Below, piece after piece: positions 11,601 to 24,800 of a stretch of DNA of 64,000 nt (positions are counted from its first letter, which is position 1; each line of letters starts with the position of its first letter). The notes below the pieces were generated by a model, which was not told the DNA's origin, made no database searches, and saw only the letters and a program-made list of their open reading frames with translations. The position numbers and the translations under genes were made by a program. Source of the DNA: Triops longicaudatus (taxonomy: Eukaryota; Arthropoda; Branchiopoda; Notostraca; Triopsidae). The stretch covers positions 124,001 through 188,000 of the forward strand of contig JAGQDJ010000047.1 in NCBI GenBank assembly GCA_022885665.1, written 5' to 3'.

Positions 11601-14542
11601 GATAATGTGCCCGTTAGATGGCATAGTTGCGACTTAAAACAGACCAACAACACCACTAGCTCTACAAGTTTTCCATGGTTTGTTATTCGCAGTAAGTTAG
11701 GGAGTCTTTTGGGCTGAGTGTGATCGTTTTAAAAACGTGAAAGACTTCATCGTCGGGTTGCATGCAGTATAAAAGCTCGACTGGAGGTCAGAATGAGGTG
11801 GTTAAGAGAGAAAGGACAACAGCGGCGTCGAATTCAATGGGCAGTGGTACAACAAAGACGGTTCATGTGGCTGTAAAACTTGACAGTTAATGAATAGTGT
11901 AGAGCGTTGAAATAGTTTTCCATAACGACGCGTTCTTTCCGTTTGAACGCAAGCAGGACCGAATAAGAGCTAAGCCACGCCTCTTTTGGCAAACCCGCGC
12001 TTGGCGGTGACAAGCTGCGTGCGAGGAACCGTTGCTTAATGACATAAATCTTTCAGAGCAGAAAAGCTCTTTCTTTTATTTTACTGTGGGTTCGGGCTTT
12101 CTGAAATGACACTTATAATAGTACTGTAGCTTAGCTTTAAATAATGCAACGTAAATGCTGTACGTAATTCGCTATTACTGCAAGTATCGATATGCAAACT
12201 AAGCGAAAACATTAATAGATTTTCAGGAAAAGAAATTTTATGATGTGGAAATGTCAAGGGAAATAACTGTAGCAGGAAATATGTGTCAAATTGAAAGAAA
12301 ATATAAAACGACGCGAAAAAAAAACTAGTGTAGAATTATAGTGTACCTGACAATACTACGTACTCGTAAAATTTGCATACGTGAGACAAGAAAAGGCTTT
12401 TGCTAACTTGTGTGCATTCTTGGAACATATTTGGACAGAAATGAATGGATCGATAAGGACTAGAGCTCTTGTTGAATGTAGTAGACTTCTGTGACGGTAG
12501 GGGAACGGATTCTTTGACAGTGCTCGAAGAAATCGGAACCCAAAAAGCGAGTAAGTTTGCCTGTGTTTCGTGTAGCCTCGGTTTTTTGTAAGACAGTAGC
12601 GGCGCTTTCGGTTATCCGTGTCATCTTTCAGTATAAAATCTTGTATTTACGAAGAACTGGTGGTATAAGCTCTTTGCATTTTGTTTCCAACTACAAAGTC
12701 TCAATTCTTTGTTTTGAACGTCGATTCGTATTGTTAACAATTAAGTTAAGTAGAACACGTGATTTTTGTTAGTTTGTCCAGCTTACTTCCGTGTTTCTTA
12801 GTTTCTCGAACCAAGCCAGGAAAATACAATATGAAGTAAGTCTTTGTTTTACATTGTAAAGATCTTTTGTAAGAGGTTTAACGAGCGCTTGTGTTCGCGT
12901 AAGTCTATTAAACGAGCTCGAGTTTTATACTCTCAATGAAGGCAGAGCTGCTTTACGTGCTTTTCTTTGTAAAAGAGTTCTGTCTGCCTGCTTTACACAA
13001 GAATTTGAACGCTCGTGAGAAAAATAACCGATGTTTTCGTCTTAACTTTCCTTTAGCTAGTTCTTTACAGCGAGTCAAGAAAAGTAGATGGTGTAAGGTG
13101 AAAAGCAGCTCTAGTTTACGTTGAATATGCAACATCTCTGAGGAAACATGCTAGCCAGATGTATCCGTTTGTTAGTTTTGGCTCCCGTTTCATACGCTTG
13201 TGCGACTTCTCCACTTTTCACTACTTCCTATAACGAATGGGAGTCAGGGAATATAAGGGAGGTGTAGGGAGGCTTTCATGATCCTCAGAACAATGGTCTG
13301 AGTAATCAAAGGAAATCGAAGCAATAGAAATGGCTGTGACTTCACATGGCTGGATCATTTTTATCGGATATGTTGGCAAAAAAGTGTCTTTGTCTCCGAT
13401 AAACGATCAAAAGGTGCTTCAATGAAAGAGAGAAGCCTTCTAGGTCGTTGAGACGGGTAGAAATACACCGTTTCTTATCTCAAGATGATCTTGTCTCAAA
13501 CTCTTTTTTTTCGTCTTTTTTTGCGTTCTCGTATATAGTCTAAACTCAGAACGTATATATTACGCTTAATAAATAAGTGCGTATTTATTTATAAACTATG
13601 CTAATTTTCAAAATGGCTGTAAATGACTTGGAGTAAAGGAATTTTAATAAAGAAGCAAAAGTAAGAAATAACGGATCTTGGCGGTAATAGGAACTCTTTG
13701 TGTGTCAGTAACCGCAGTAGTGAATATAAAATCACCAAGATTAGCAAGATCCTAAGTTACTAACTGTATGCACTGACCCTTGGAGTTATTACGGATCAAG
13801 AAGTGATTGATCATTTTACTGCAGAAATGCTCCAGATGTACACGATTTGAAGTACAACTTTGAAATAGAATGACTTAGGATGTCTCAGTATACGCGACAG
13901 GCATCTGTTAATAATTATACCCCTGGAAATTGGATATTGGAGAAGTATCGGAAGCATAAATCTGTAGTAATAGTATTTTCGTCTGTGATAAATGTGACAA
14001 TTTTTGTTTAAATAATAAAACCATTTCCCGCGCCTGCAGTAAATTCGACTTAGTATGGCAGCCGGTGCCGTTATAAAACTGTACTAAAACAGCGTAGCAG
14101 CAGAGAAGTACAATAAGAGATATAACTAATGATATCGTTATCAACAAGGATTAATACCGAAATGCTTAAATTGGAAGCAGGTTGCTCAAGCCTACAAAAA
14201 GTAGTAGAAATGTACAATTAGCGACAGCAGCGGTGGAAATTCTACGATTATTTCTAGAATTACAAGTAAATGTTCTAAGCTTTGGAATCAATATTCTGTA
14301 AAAATTCTTAACAAAGAAATACCTAACCATTGAAAATTCTTCTCGAAACCCATCTGAGTCATTGCCAAAAAATCTCGCAGTCATTTTATCCTCCATTTTA
14401 CCTATTCTAAAACTTATAGAGAAATAGACCGAATTTCCGGTGTTGGAGAAAATCCAAAACAATTCAAGAAGATTTTAGGAGTAATAGTGAAGCAATCCTA
14501 AAAGCTCCCGCAGAAACTAGACCGGCCTTCCAGTTAACTTAC
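8627..14542. other. Long gap, no gene found
   Basis: About 5.9 kb between exon A and exon B, inside the inferred long intron of isoforms B-D and including the presumptive promoter of isoform A. AT-rich, with only short scattered ORFs lacking recognisable domains. No repeats of note were seen. Confidence 0.5.
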
Positions 14543-15323
14543 CCATTTCATCTATCAAGGGGGCTAAACGAAGAGTGACGCCCACTAGGACGAAACACAT
14601 GAGCAGGAGAGCAATACCGGTTAATGCAATGACGCAACGCGCGGGTTTGGACAACGCCCCTCTTTTCTTCTTCCTCTTTTTCTTCTTCTTAGCCGGAGGC
14701 ACATAGCGTTTATGCGGCCGCCGGAGGGCGAATTCGTCGCTATGGAGGGTCGGGAGCTCGTCGTATGCTTCCCCACCTCCTTCTTCCTCATCGCCTGAAG
14801 ACGGAACGAATATTTGGCCCCGGTGAGGGTCCAATTCCCCCGGGGGCAAAACCACTGACGTCACTAAAGGGACCAGTTGATGACAGGTAGCGCCTGAGAC
14901 CAGCAACTGGCTTTTGGAAGGTAAACCAGCGACCTTACGGGTGGCGTCTTTTTTCTTAGGCTTGTTTTTCGAATGAAGGGAAAGGTGAAGATTTATACGA
15001 TGGTGACCGGAATTAGCAGAATGGTGCTCAGGACCCACCGATGCGGAATGGCGTTGTTCCTGGGGAGGGGCAGGAGGACGCATTGATCGCGAGGGGGGAG
15101 GAGGTAAGCCGGTGCGTCGCGGTCGGGGCGGGGTAGGGGTAGAAGGGGTAGATCCCCCTCCTGCTGCTACCCCTGAAGCTGTCACTTGAGCTTGTTGAGC
15201 TACCATTTTCGTTAAACTTAATTGGCGAATTAACTCTGCGCCTGAGGGATGTCGTTGTAACTTAGGCTTCACTTTTGCACCCTGACTATTCTGAGCTAGC
15301 TGGTTCTGCAACAGCGGATTCAT
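14543..15323 (-). CDS. Alternative membrane exon B: proline-rich, lysine-rich tail plus one TM segment
   Basis: This exon encodes about 260 residues of an unrecognised single-pass protein. Seen in order: a Gln/Leu-rich start with RQLSLTKMVAQQ; a Pro-rich low-complexity stretch (about 60-90) with PPRPRRTGLPPPPSR, a possible SH3-ligand type; a His/Lys region; an acidic patch GDEEEGGGEAYDELP; then a lysine run near residues 214-225. A hydrophobic segment (about 231-251) is followed by LRLAPLIDEM. The donor ATGG|GTAAGT at 14543 matches the full consensus and is in phase 1. Reading through it would add only GKLTGRPV and a stop at 14517. Homology with exons A, C and D is confined to the basic block, TM segment and juxtamembrane Ile-Asp motif. 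The long N-terminus is not alignable with theirs. Confidence 0.7.
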
Positions 15324-16748
15324 TGTTGGGGCCTTGTGTTTTTTACCTCTGTTCTTCGGTTCAGTTGGCAGGTAAATAAAAGCGTGGACGATCGGTTGAT
15401 AAGATTAACGGTACTCCATAAGGATTGCAACCCGTTCAGCGAGCAATAAGAAATATCGTTAGGGAAGTCAATCGTTTTAGGAAGCACAGACCAAGTAGGA
15501 AGTTCCTGTTGGGGGGGATGTGAAGCAGGAAGAAATATGGCAGGAATCACTAGAAAACAGGTCCTTCGCCTTCCTCCGGGGAAGGCAGACTCGGGAATAG
15601 TATCGACAGTGGCATCAGAACACAGGGAAAGGGAGACTCACATGCGGTACTTCACTGCATGGCAGCGACTGCAGACGCGCCGGTGTGTGTGTAGATACGT
15701 TTTTGTGTATATTTCTTTCCGAGGAGAGAAGGGTAGGCAAAAAACTAGCCAGGGACGGTAGAGGGCCACAAGAAGAATGTTTGAGTTTTGACCTTCGTTT
15801 ATAAATATTTTCTAATTTCTTCATAGCGGGGTCCTATGAGGGTTATTACTCCTAAATTAAGAGACATCATGCTCATTATGCTGTGAAAGAAATCTGAGGA
15901 TTGTTTCTTGGACGAGTGCCTCGTTGGTGGCAAAAAGGGTAAGAATTGCTAGTTAAAAGAAATGAAAATGGAAGAAAATTGACAAAAAGTGTCGAAGGGC
16001 GATGGTCCGTTCTGACACGATTTCTGTTTTCGTGAAGAAGTATACAAAAAGGTTACTATTAGGTCGCTGTCGCAAATAAGTTGGGAGCGTGGGTTAAATA
16101 CAAGGCAGCGTCTAACTTTTTTATTAGGTTGAGCTTTCGGAGGAGCCAAGGTGCGATTTATGTGCGTCTTTTACTCGGCAGATTTTTGGACGGAAAGAAG
16201 TCCCTTTGGCGGTGTTGCATAAACGCTAAACATCGCAGCGAGGTAGTGGAAGAATTTGTTTTCTTTGTCTTCTAACGAAATGGCGGCATTTTAAACAGTG
16301 ATTTTGCAATATTGTTCCGAAGAAGGTTTTGCGTGAAACAAAAAGGAAGAAAAAGGAAGGGGGATTCGAAAAACGATTTCACGACGTGTCTTTTTCTGTT
16401 GCTCGAGTAAGAAATTCTGTTGAATGTTTGGAGGTACCATGTGCTACCATTGTGTTGGCCAGAAATAACTTTATGTGCTCATAAGATACTTTTGTTACTT
16501 TTCATAATACTATGAGGTTTTCAAACTTATTGTTTCATGGTCAGATTTAGTTTTCGTGTCTTTTGGCCGAATGGTTGTAAACACTTGCGAAGATTTTCTT
16601 TTCTGCATAAGGTAAAAAATAGAAGTTAGCAAAATTATACATGAAATACAGTCCACTGTGTGGAATATAGCAATTTTAACAATCACTATAAGCAAAAAAG
16701 GCGGTACAGTAGGCCTATTTATACTATGGGTTCTAATTGCAGTTATTA

Positions 16749-16824
<76 letters not shown>

Positions 16825-19800
16825 TTATTATTATTATTTTTTTAAAGGCGACAAGTGTCATGTTCACAGGTTGCTAACAGAAAGACAAGAGGTACCTGTA
16901 AAATAAGATCCCTGTTGACCAGACTCTAAGGCTGTGCTTCCACTGCCATCTTAGAACATGTTTACACGCATTAATGAGCAAAATATTGCAAATTATTGTG
17001 CTAGCTTCGCTCGCAGACGCGTATTTGGATACTTTATGCTGTGCTTCTTACTGTAGATATCGCTAATATGTATTAACAGGCAAACGTAGCACGATCATCT
17101 GCTCTGATTTCCTCAGTAACACGTGTTACAATGACATTAGAAATATAGCCTAGGGCACCGAACCGTAGGCTAGATAAACGAAAAGGGGGTCACAAAAAAA
17201 AAGCAATTACATGCACTGAATAAGAAGCAAAAGTACAAGCATGTTTCATACGTAACTTCTGTTAGACATTTAATCGGTTAAACTTTTAGCCATTTTTACG
17301 CGAATGTGAACGTTTTCTTAACTATGGCACACTTGATTTTTTCTTAGAAATTAGTAACCGAAAGTTGATTCTTTGGTGCCGTTTTACCTAATGTATGGTT
17401 CATTTAAAATAAAACTAGGCTGAATAAGGGGCTTTTGATGTACAGTTATGTAAAAACAGATAAACCAGTATTTTTGTTTTATTCCATGCTATCGCCTATT
17501 GTCAGTCCTTTCCACCTTATTGGCAAAATGGGTGAGTTGGATATTTCCTCTTGTTATGTTAAAATTACGTTATTTTTGGGGCGACCGAAGCCAAAAATAT
17601 TTAATATTTATTGCTTATACGTGTTTACTGGAATAACACGAAAATAGGACAATGGGTTATGTTTGAATACGATTACCAAGGCATGAAACCGTGACCGAAC
17701 TTGTCTAACATAACCTGCTATATATATCGTGTAAAGTTATGTTCAGTTTCCACTGCATTTAACTTCAATTTAAGTCCTCACAAAAAAAATCATTATTTTT
17801 AATGCAGTATATAATAAACTGAAAGAATAAACACTCCTGCGCCGCAGTAGGCGCAAACCTACGCAGGTAGCCGCTAATATATGCTTTTAAATGCACTGGT
17901 GAAAATATTAAATTGAATTTCACATAAAATTGTGCTTCATAATCTGTGCAGTTACATATGGTGAACGGTACTCCATACTTTGTCAGTAATTATGGACTGA
18001 AGCTATTTCTATTATATTATAGCCTATTCCTTTTCTAGAGTATTCTAATTATACATGGAAAACTAGCTCCGATCACTACCTTCATCCTCGGTAGCTCCAA
18101 GTTGGAATCTATAGGCGTCTTACGGATTTCCCGCAGAGTTGAAGAAAGTCTGAACAGGGAGTGTTTTGGAACCGTGACTGTTATTGTGCTCATTTGACAT
18201 AAAGGGAAGACTGCGGCTTCACTGAAGCTCGTAAAGTGAGAACTGTATGGATTTCGACAAGGGAAGGGTAAGCTTACAACGCTGCGCACGTTTGCATTTC
18301 TGTGCAATATCTGAACCATGTGTGGGAATACTTCTTTCTCATGCAGATTCCTAGTGTCATCTGACAAGTTTCGCCGAATTGCTAGGAACAACTTTGCACT
18401 TCCCTAGTTCTACGAATCAAAACATTTTGCGAAAGACAATTCAAAGTCCTCACGTACACGATTAGCTGAAGAACTGTTAAAAAAAACTTATGAAGTAACT
18501 GTTAAACTTAAAAAGAAATACGTATGATTTCACTATCTCGTAGTAATTTAGTTGCTTACGGTAAAGGACATTCGTATCACCACCTTCAACCGGTAGATAC
18601 CCGTAAGTATTCCTGTGTTTCGTAAATAGTTATCTTTCCTTGTCAATTATTTCATCAACTGGAGAACTCCGCACATTCTTCGCATACCTCAAACGGCAAT
18701 CAGCGCATTGTACACATTTCAGTACAGCCAACGAAAGCATTTTTTAAAATTATGTTCAATTTTATCATACTGACATTGGATTTACCACATTTCACGAAAA
18801 TTCTTTTGCTTCCTATTCCTTTTTTACATTCTTTTTGCTTGCGCCTTTTAAGGTTATATCTATGAATGCATATCCACAAGATACTCTTTTGTCCAAATTT
18901 TAATCACAAATTTTTTTCGATGCATTTTTTAGTATATTATTAGCGATGGGATTCTTCGCAATTTCTTTATGCCATTTGTTTCCCCTCCGCCTCTGGCAAA
19001 GATTCTGCAAATGCAAAAAGCCTCTGAAAGCGAGAAAGAGATACGATAACGCCATCTGGCGCATGTGCACTATTTATGTAAAAGTCAACGACTCGGACAA
19101 AGCAAAGCCAAACAGAGAGCGTCAAGTGAAGTGGCCGCGGTTTTGTAATGCTTGAGGAAAGGGAGTCCGAGTGAATCATTGATTGTGTCCATTGACCGAA
19201 GCAGGATGTTTAGGTTGGCTAGTGCTGAAATAAACGTGAGAGATGGGCGAGAACTAACATTTAGCTAAGAAACAGGAAAGAGAGAAAACGGACAAACGTT
19301 GAAATTTCTTGTTCACGGAATTTCTCGGTCTCTTTTAACCCGTTTTGGCCTATATCCTTGCTTTGCTATTAGCCTGTTCACTGTACTAGAGTTGGAAACA
19401 TAAGCACAATTCGGGATGACATGCGTTTACAACGAAGTGACAACGTCCAATGCATTCATGGATGTATGACAAGCTCATGACAAATTCAAAAGGAACATAG
19501 CTCCGGATTCACGGATGGGCAGTCCTGGGCACTGTAGGCAGGCTTCCTATTTTTGTTTACTCTTTGAGAACTAGCTTGGGGAGCGGTAAGTATCTTTGTG
19601 AGTTGCATAAGGCGTCTATATTTACCATTGCCTGATCTACAAATCCAAGCGCTTATTATTAGGTTGACAATGTCCACATTCTTTTCAACGTGCCATCAGG
19701 AACTGCACGCATGAGGGAGAAGGTTATTATTTTTATGGTAATAAAATCTGAGTACTTTCCTGCTCAGTATAACATAATAAGTGCCATTATGACAAGCTTA

Positions 19801-20771
19801 TGATTAGTGTGACTCAAGCCTCATTTAAGATTTCATGGAGGTAAACCTACGAGGATGAAGAAACTGTCCCTTAATATTTCTCCCCAGAAAGAAGGGAGAT
19901 AGAGGCACTGATGAACCGTCTATCAACCTCCGCTTTTTCCGGTAAAGATCCCGGATGAATGAATCCGGGAGATGGATGGCATTTTTTTGTAAGAGGGACA
20001 AAAGCGATCTTATTCTCTGCATTAGAAAGCGCCCCGGGGCAGAAGGCGTAATGATGGATGGATGCAATAGATATACGGACACATTATTTGCTTTTGGTAA
20101 AAGGCCCCCCGGCGAAAAACCCTTCTAGGAGGAGGCGTGGCCATCTGTGTTTTTGAGTTATGAAGGTAAATGTTTGGACTGCTTCGGATTCGGGAGCTAA
20201 AACCACGTCCGGGCAGTTATTATTCAAGTATGTTTGGGCCATTAATAAATGACGTATGCACCAAATAAAGTTTGATGACGTCAGCTATCCCCCGAAGTGC
20301 TATTTTCAGGATACTTGAGCGATAACTCTTGAACGGTGCGCTGTAAGTTTGTAAGTTGGGTTATTTTGAGTAGATATCAAATGTAATCCAAACAAACACG
20401 TGTTTGAAAGCTGAAGCAGTCTGGTGGTTACGAGTTTTATGGTGTACACATTTGGAAAAAGAAGAATTTATGGGTAGCATTTTTCCTTCCGATCGTCGTA
20501 GAGAAAAATTTGCTAAATTCAGTCACATTTTCTGCTAGGTTTTAACCTTCTAAATTCTGCAGTGTAAATTAACAAATTTCTGCGTTGATCATCAAGTTGT
20601 AAAAGACCACAACATTTTAGAATTTGAGGGGCAATACAGGAGTATTTCGCCTTTTAAATACTAAACCGCGAGTAGTATTTTTTTACGAAAGTATTAGCGT
20701 TTCAAGAAGGGTAAAAAAGAGTCAATTAATATAGGCAATGTTTCTATACAAGGTGTGTGAAACTTCCTTAC
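15324..20771. other. Gap between exons B and C; ATT microsatellite
   Basis: About 5.4 kb with no supported gene. It should contain the promoter and 5' UTR of isoform B. The only notable feature is the ATT repeat at 16755-16840. Minus-strand ORFs at 15615-15824 and 18035-18391 lack domains. Confidence 0.5.
16755..16840. repeat. (ATT)n microsatellite
   Basis: An ATT trinucleotide run of about 85 bp, slightly interrupted near its end. It creates spurious poly-Leu and poly-Ile reading frames that should not be read as genes. Confidence 0.97.
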
Positions 20772-21822
20772 CAAGGTTATCGATATGTGTAGCGAGTCGT
20801 AAAGTAATCGTGACAAGCAGAATGGACAGTACGAGAAGGAAGGCGCCCACAGTGGCAATGGCTGAAACGGTGCGTCGACGACGTATATCTTCCGGTGATC
20901 CCTCTTCCGGTTCTAGTACAAGTTCTGTCGGATCCTTATCCGGAGCATCCACCAAAAATATGGCTGACGCTCGCGACGACCGACGCTTGTTGTTCTGACT
21001 GAGAGCCAGCGATAACCCTTGAGCATCCAATTCCCCGACGAAAGCACCGTTGGGAAATAAACGAGACGGTCGTCTCAGGTCTCTATTACTGTTACCGGCA
21101 CTAGTGGCACCATCTAGCGTCAAACTAGGGTGCTGCAAGTGATGGTAAGACGGACGGCGGCTACTCGCAGCTGACACAGTCCGCTCCGGGTTTGACAAGC
21201 GCCGGTTGGCGGGTAACGTCTTAGTATTTAAAGTAGGCAAAGTGTCTGGCAGTATAAGATCAGAAGCATCGGTAGTCCTAGGTTTTACTTTTGGCCTGTA
21301 AGTGGCATTTTTCTGGTACAGTCCTCGCATATGTTGAGCAGGTAAACGCTCTACTTGGGCTGAAGCCCGCCTCCGGTATTTAGCAGCTGGTACTTGGGTA
21401 GCCGTACTGGAAGTACGTGTCAAATCGTCATGACTGTGCCTTCGGGGTTCGAGCCGTGGTGACCCCTGGAGCGATTCTAAGCCCGGTAAATGCGGACTCA
21501 AGGTTTGCAACGATACTGGAATGTTAAGGATGCGGTTAGGGTCTCGTCCTGCCCACACTTGCTGTGCTTGTTTCAACAACTCAATGGCCGCAACGGCCTC
21601 TGGCTCGCCAGCAATGTACGCGACCAGAATTTCAGGCGGGTTAGCCAGAGCCTGATGAACTCCCTGGGTCGATCCGGATTGCTGAGTAGCATCGACACTG
21701 CCTGCATGTTCACCGTCAATTTTCCGAGGCACTTGCGGAGAATCACTTTTCACCGTAATAATGGGCAAAGGACTGGCTGCTCCAACCTGATTTTCTGGTT
21801 GGAGTTCATCTTCTGAATGCAT
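20772..21822 (-). CDS. Alternative membrane exon C: long tail with six RRxS kinase-type sites plus one TM segment
   Basis: This exon encodes about 350 residues, the longest N-terminus of the four. The tail is polar and Ser/Arg-rich and holds six Arg-Arg-x-Ser sites (RRHS, RRAS, RRLS, RRPS twice, RRSS), the consensus of PKA-like basophilic kinases. An early segment (about 55-115) is less disordered and includes PEILVAYIAGEPEAVAAIEL. A basic RRRR (about 314-317) precedes the hydrophobic segment (about 318-341), then LRLATHIDNL. The donor CTTG|GTAAGG at 20772 is phase 1, as in A, B and D. Unspliced reading would stop at 20722. Spliced to 5112, the protein would have 386 residues. No database family is recognised. 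Confidence 0.7.
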
Positions 21823-24800
21823 GTCGCTAACCGCAAATGAAGTAATACTGGGTTAAGAATATGCGGGAAATCCACCAGGGGAGGTGGGTCAAAGAAAGGC
21901 AGACAGGAGACAATGCGATAGACAGCAGGAGAACTACTACTGCCTAGCTGGCTATGGTTGCGAGTGTACTGGAGATCGTGATGGGACAAGAGAAAAGATC
22001 ACGCTCTTTCTCTTCCGAGAGTGAGCGTTCCTCTGAGGGTGAAAAGATCTTCGGCGCACTTCTGGCACCCACAGAACAGCGTCCTCCCCGCGAACGCGCC
22101 TTTTGCACCAAGAAGCTAGCTGTCATCAACCGGCGCCGAGGCTAGATGGGCAGCCAAACGGCCAAAGTGAGCAAGAAATGCGAGCAGAGGAGCACACAGA
22201 AAGAGAAATTCGGCTTATTCCCTTTAAAACAGGAGGAAAGGGTTTCTCTGGGAGATTCAGCGAAGCAGGGAACAATTGGGTAAGGAAAGAAATGGAACAC
22301 ACGTAGTAAATATTAACAAGGTCTTTCGTTGTGAAGTCACAATCGCGTGAACTGTGAAGGTAGAAAAAAAATGAGGATTTCTAGGGACGCGAGACATTTT
22401 TTAGGCTTGCTTTGTGTAATTCCGGTGACGGTTATTACTTCATCTATGAATTGTTGATGTCACGGGCAACATTTTTTCTCGTTTGTACTCAGAGATTTCT
22501 TTAGGATGTTCTTATACAACTCGAAAAGTACGAGTGTTTAGATAGTTAAAAAAAGAACGTAGAGGAGACACGAGTGATTCTAGATTGATTGACTCAATAA
22601 TGAAGAAGTCGCTTAATATTTAAGGAAAAAGACACACGGGAGAAATAGTTGAAAAAGACAAAAACCTGAACGTTATTTCGGTCATTTTTAGCACAGAAAT
22701 AGAAAGATCAAAGCAGAGAAATATGCTTTAATCAAAGGAATGTATCTTAATAGGTATATTGGAAAAGGGAGTGGTTCTTCCGATAAGATTGCTTGAGATT
22801 TCTTACGCACTTTTGTGCTTTTCATCTTGTTATTCGATATAGATAACATGTTAGTCCTACCTCGGTAATTTTAACAGAGAAATGATAGAGTGAAAACATT
22901 GGGTGAACTTCTGTCGATAATACCTAGATATTTTTGTTTTCTATTTTGTGGATTCCAAGAAAATAAAGAATTTATCTCGTGATATCTGGTAGCTAATTGT
23001 AAAACCTTTTTTAATAATTGTACAATGAGCTGGTTAATAGAACTCAGACAAGAGCAGCAGATCACGATGATGCAAAAAATATACCACGCAAATCTGTGGC
23101 CGTTTACGGCTATTTGCTTTATGATACACACTCTTTTAGTCTAACATAGTCTTTACATACAAACACAGTCTTCACAGCAATATTTTGTTGTTATAAAACT
23201 ATAGAAACGTTGTCCATATTCTCTAATACCTGAGATTAAATTGTAATGCAGTAAACAACGTTTTCGACGGGGAAAATCCTCCCTACGAGCAGGTATTCTC
23301 CTCTTAAGGATTTTCCAAAATTAAATTGAACCCTTCGAAGGATTTAAATGACGCAGAAGAAGCAAGAATTGCTTGTCAAATTTCTTCCTTTTGCCTCGGA
23401 AGAAAGAAATAAAACGGAGCAATATGTTAACAACACTTCGTTGGGACGTATCGAGAGAACGTAATTTCTGATTAGAGATGAAGCAAAAGAAGCTTCTTCG
23501 CTTGGCGGCGTCTTTCGAGGGAAACTAAAGAGGTCACGGCTTGACTTGACCCATTAAAGATCATGCACATGGCGTCATGCCAACCTCTCTCATCGTTCAA
23601 CTTTTCTCCAAGTGGGTTTCCACTTTTTTCTTTCAGTCGCGGTACTACTTGTACTCCGTATTCCCTCAACGAAGAAAACCCCACATAAAAAAGGACAGGA
23701 CGAGGCCATAGCAATTTAGTCTGCATCGTTTAAAATTTCACCAAAAAGCAACGAAAAAAGGGAGAAAAACTAGGAAATCTCAAGCTGTATCATCCAACCA
23801 TCGTCTTGCAAGATTATGCCGGGAAGTTGTGTAAAGAAATTATAAATTCTGGTCTCTTCCCTGCAAGTGATCTTTAACTCATCCCTGCCAAAACATGCTG
23901 TCCAACAGAAGAAATACTAAAGAGACCGAAATGGTTTACAGAAACATTTTTTAAAATATATGAAAGAGGTCGACAAAAAGGAGAATTCTTTTCATGTGCT
24001 AAAAATTCTTCACTAGTAGAGAGAATAAAGTCGTTCAGTATTTATCGATCACTGAACCGATTCCGTTCCCCCAATATCCTGGACCTCCTAGAATTGGGAA
24101 TCATCCTCCCACTCCACTGCGATTGCTTAAAGCATAAATCACATATCTTTTTATGGTATTTTCTGGTAGGGAAGCTTTTAGTTCCACCCGGACATCCGAA
24201 ACTTCAAAGCATCCTGAATTAATGGAATAACTAATTGCCAGTATACTTAAAACTGTATTTCGAGTTCCTTAATCTAAATTCATTCCCACCTTTGTCATGT
24301 GACTCAGTCTTTAATGAAAATCTGTAATTAAAACTAAGATTTTAATCAATATTAGAAAGTTTCTTGTGCATCAACTGTCATCATTTTCCATCAAGTTACT
24401 TAAATACTTCAAATACTTTCAAAATTTCGGAACACGCAATTCGCGCTTTTTATTATTATTATTATTTAAAAAAACAATCGACTATGCCTGCTTTTTTATC
24501 ACCTAACAAGTTTTTCAAGGGATTGGTTATCACAAATTAAGTTCTACTATTGCCATTAATGTTTATCGGATGGCTAAGAATGCAATTTTATGACAGCGAT
24601 AGACCGAAGCTTTAACGGTGTCTCAGTAGTGTGCAAATGAACGTCAAGGCGATGCTGGATGAAGATAGAATTCTACTCCCTACTCTTTGGAAAGGCATAA
24701 TGTGCACTACACCATTTCCGTTCAATAAAGACCTAAGGGCAAGATATGGAGAAGAGTAGTGTATTACAAAGGGTTTTGTTTTAAAAGCTCCTAATTACAG

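Noticed and set aside
16658..16906. Poly-Leu / poly-Ile ORFs
   Set aside because: Translation of the ATT microsatellite; no gene signal.
18035..18391. 118-codon minus-strand ORF
   Set aside because: No recognisable domain, no flanking splice support, composition like surrounding DNA.
21944..22145. Overlapping ORFs on both strands upstream of exon C
   Set aside because: Probably promoter/5' UTR with locally higher GC; neither frame has a domain.
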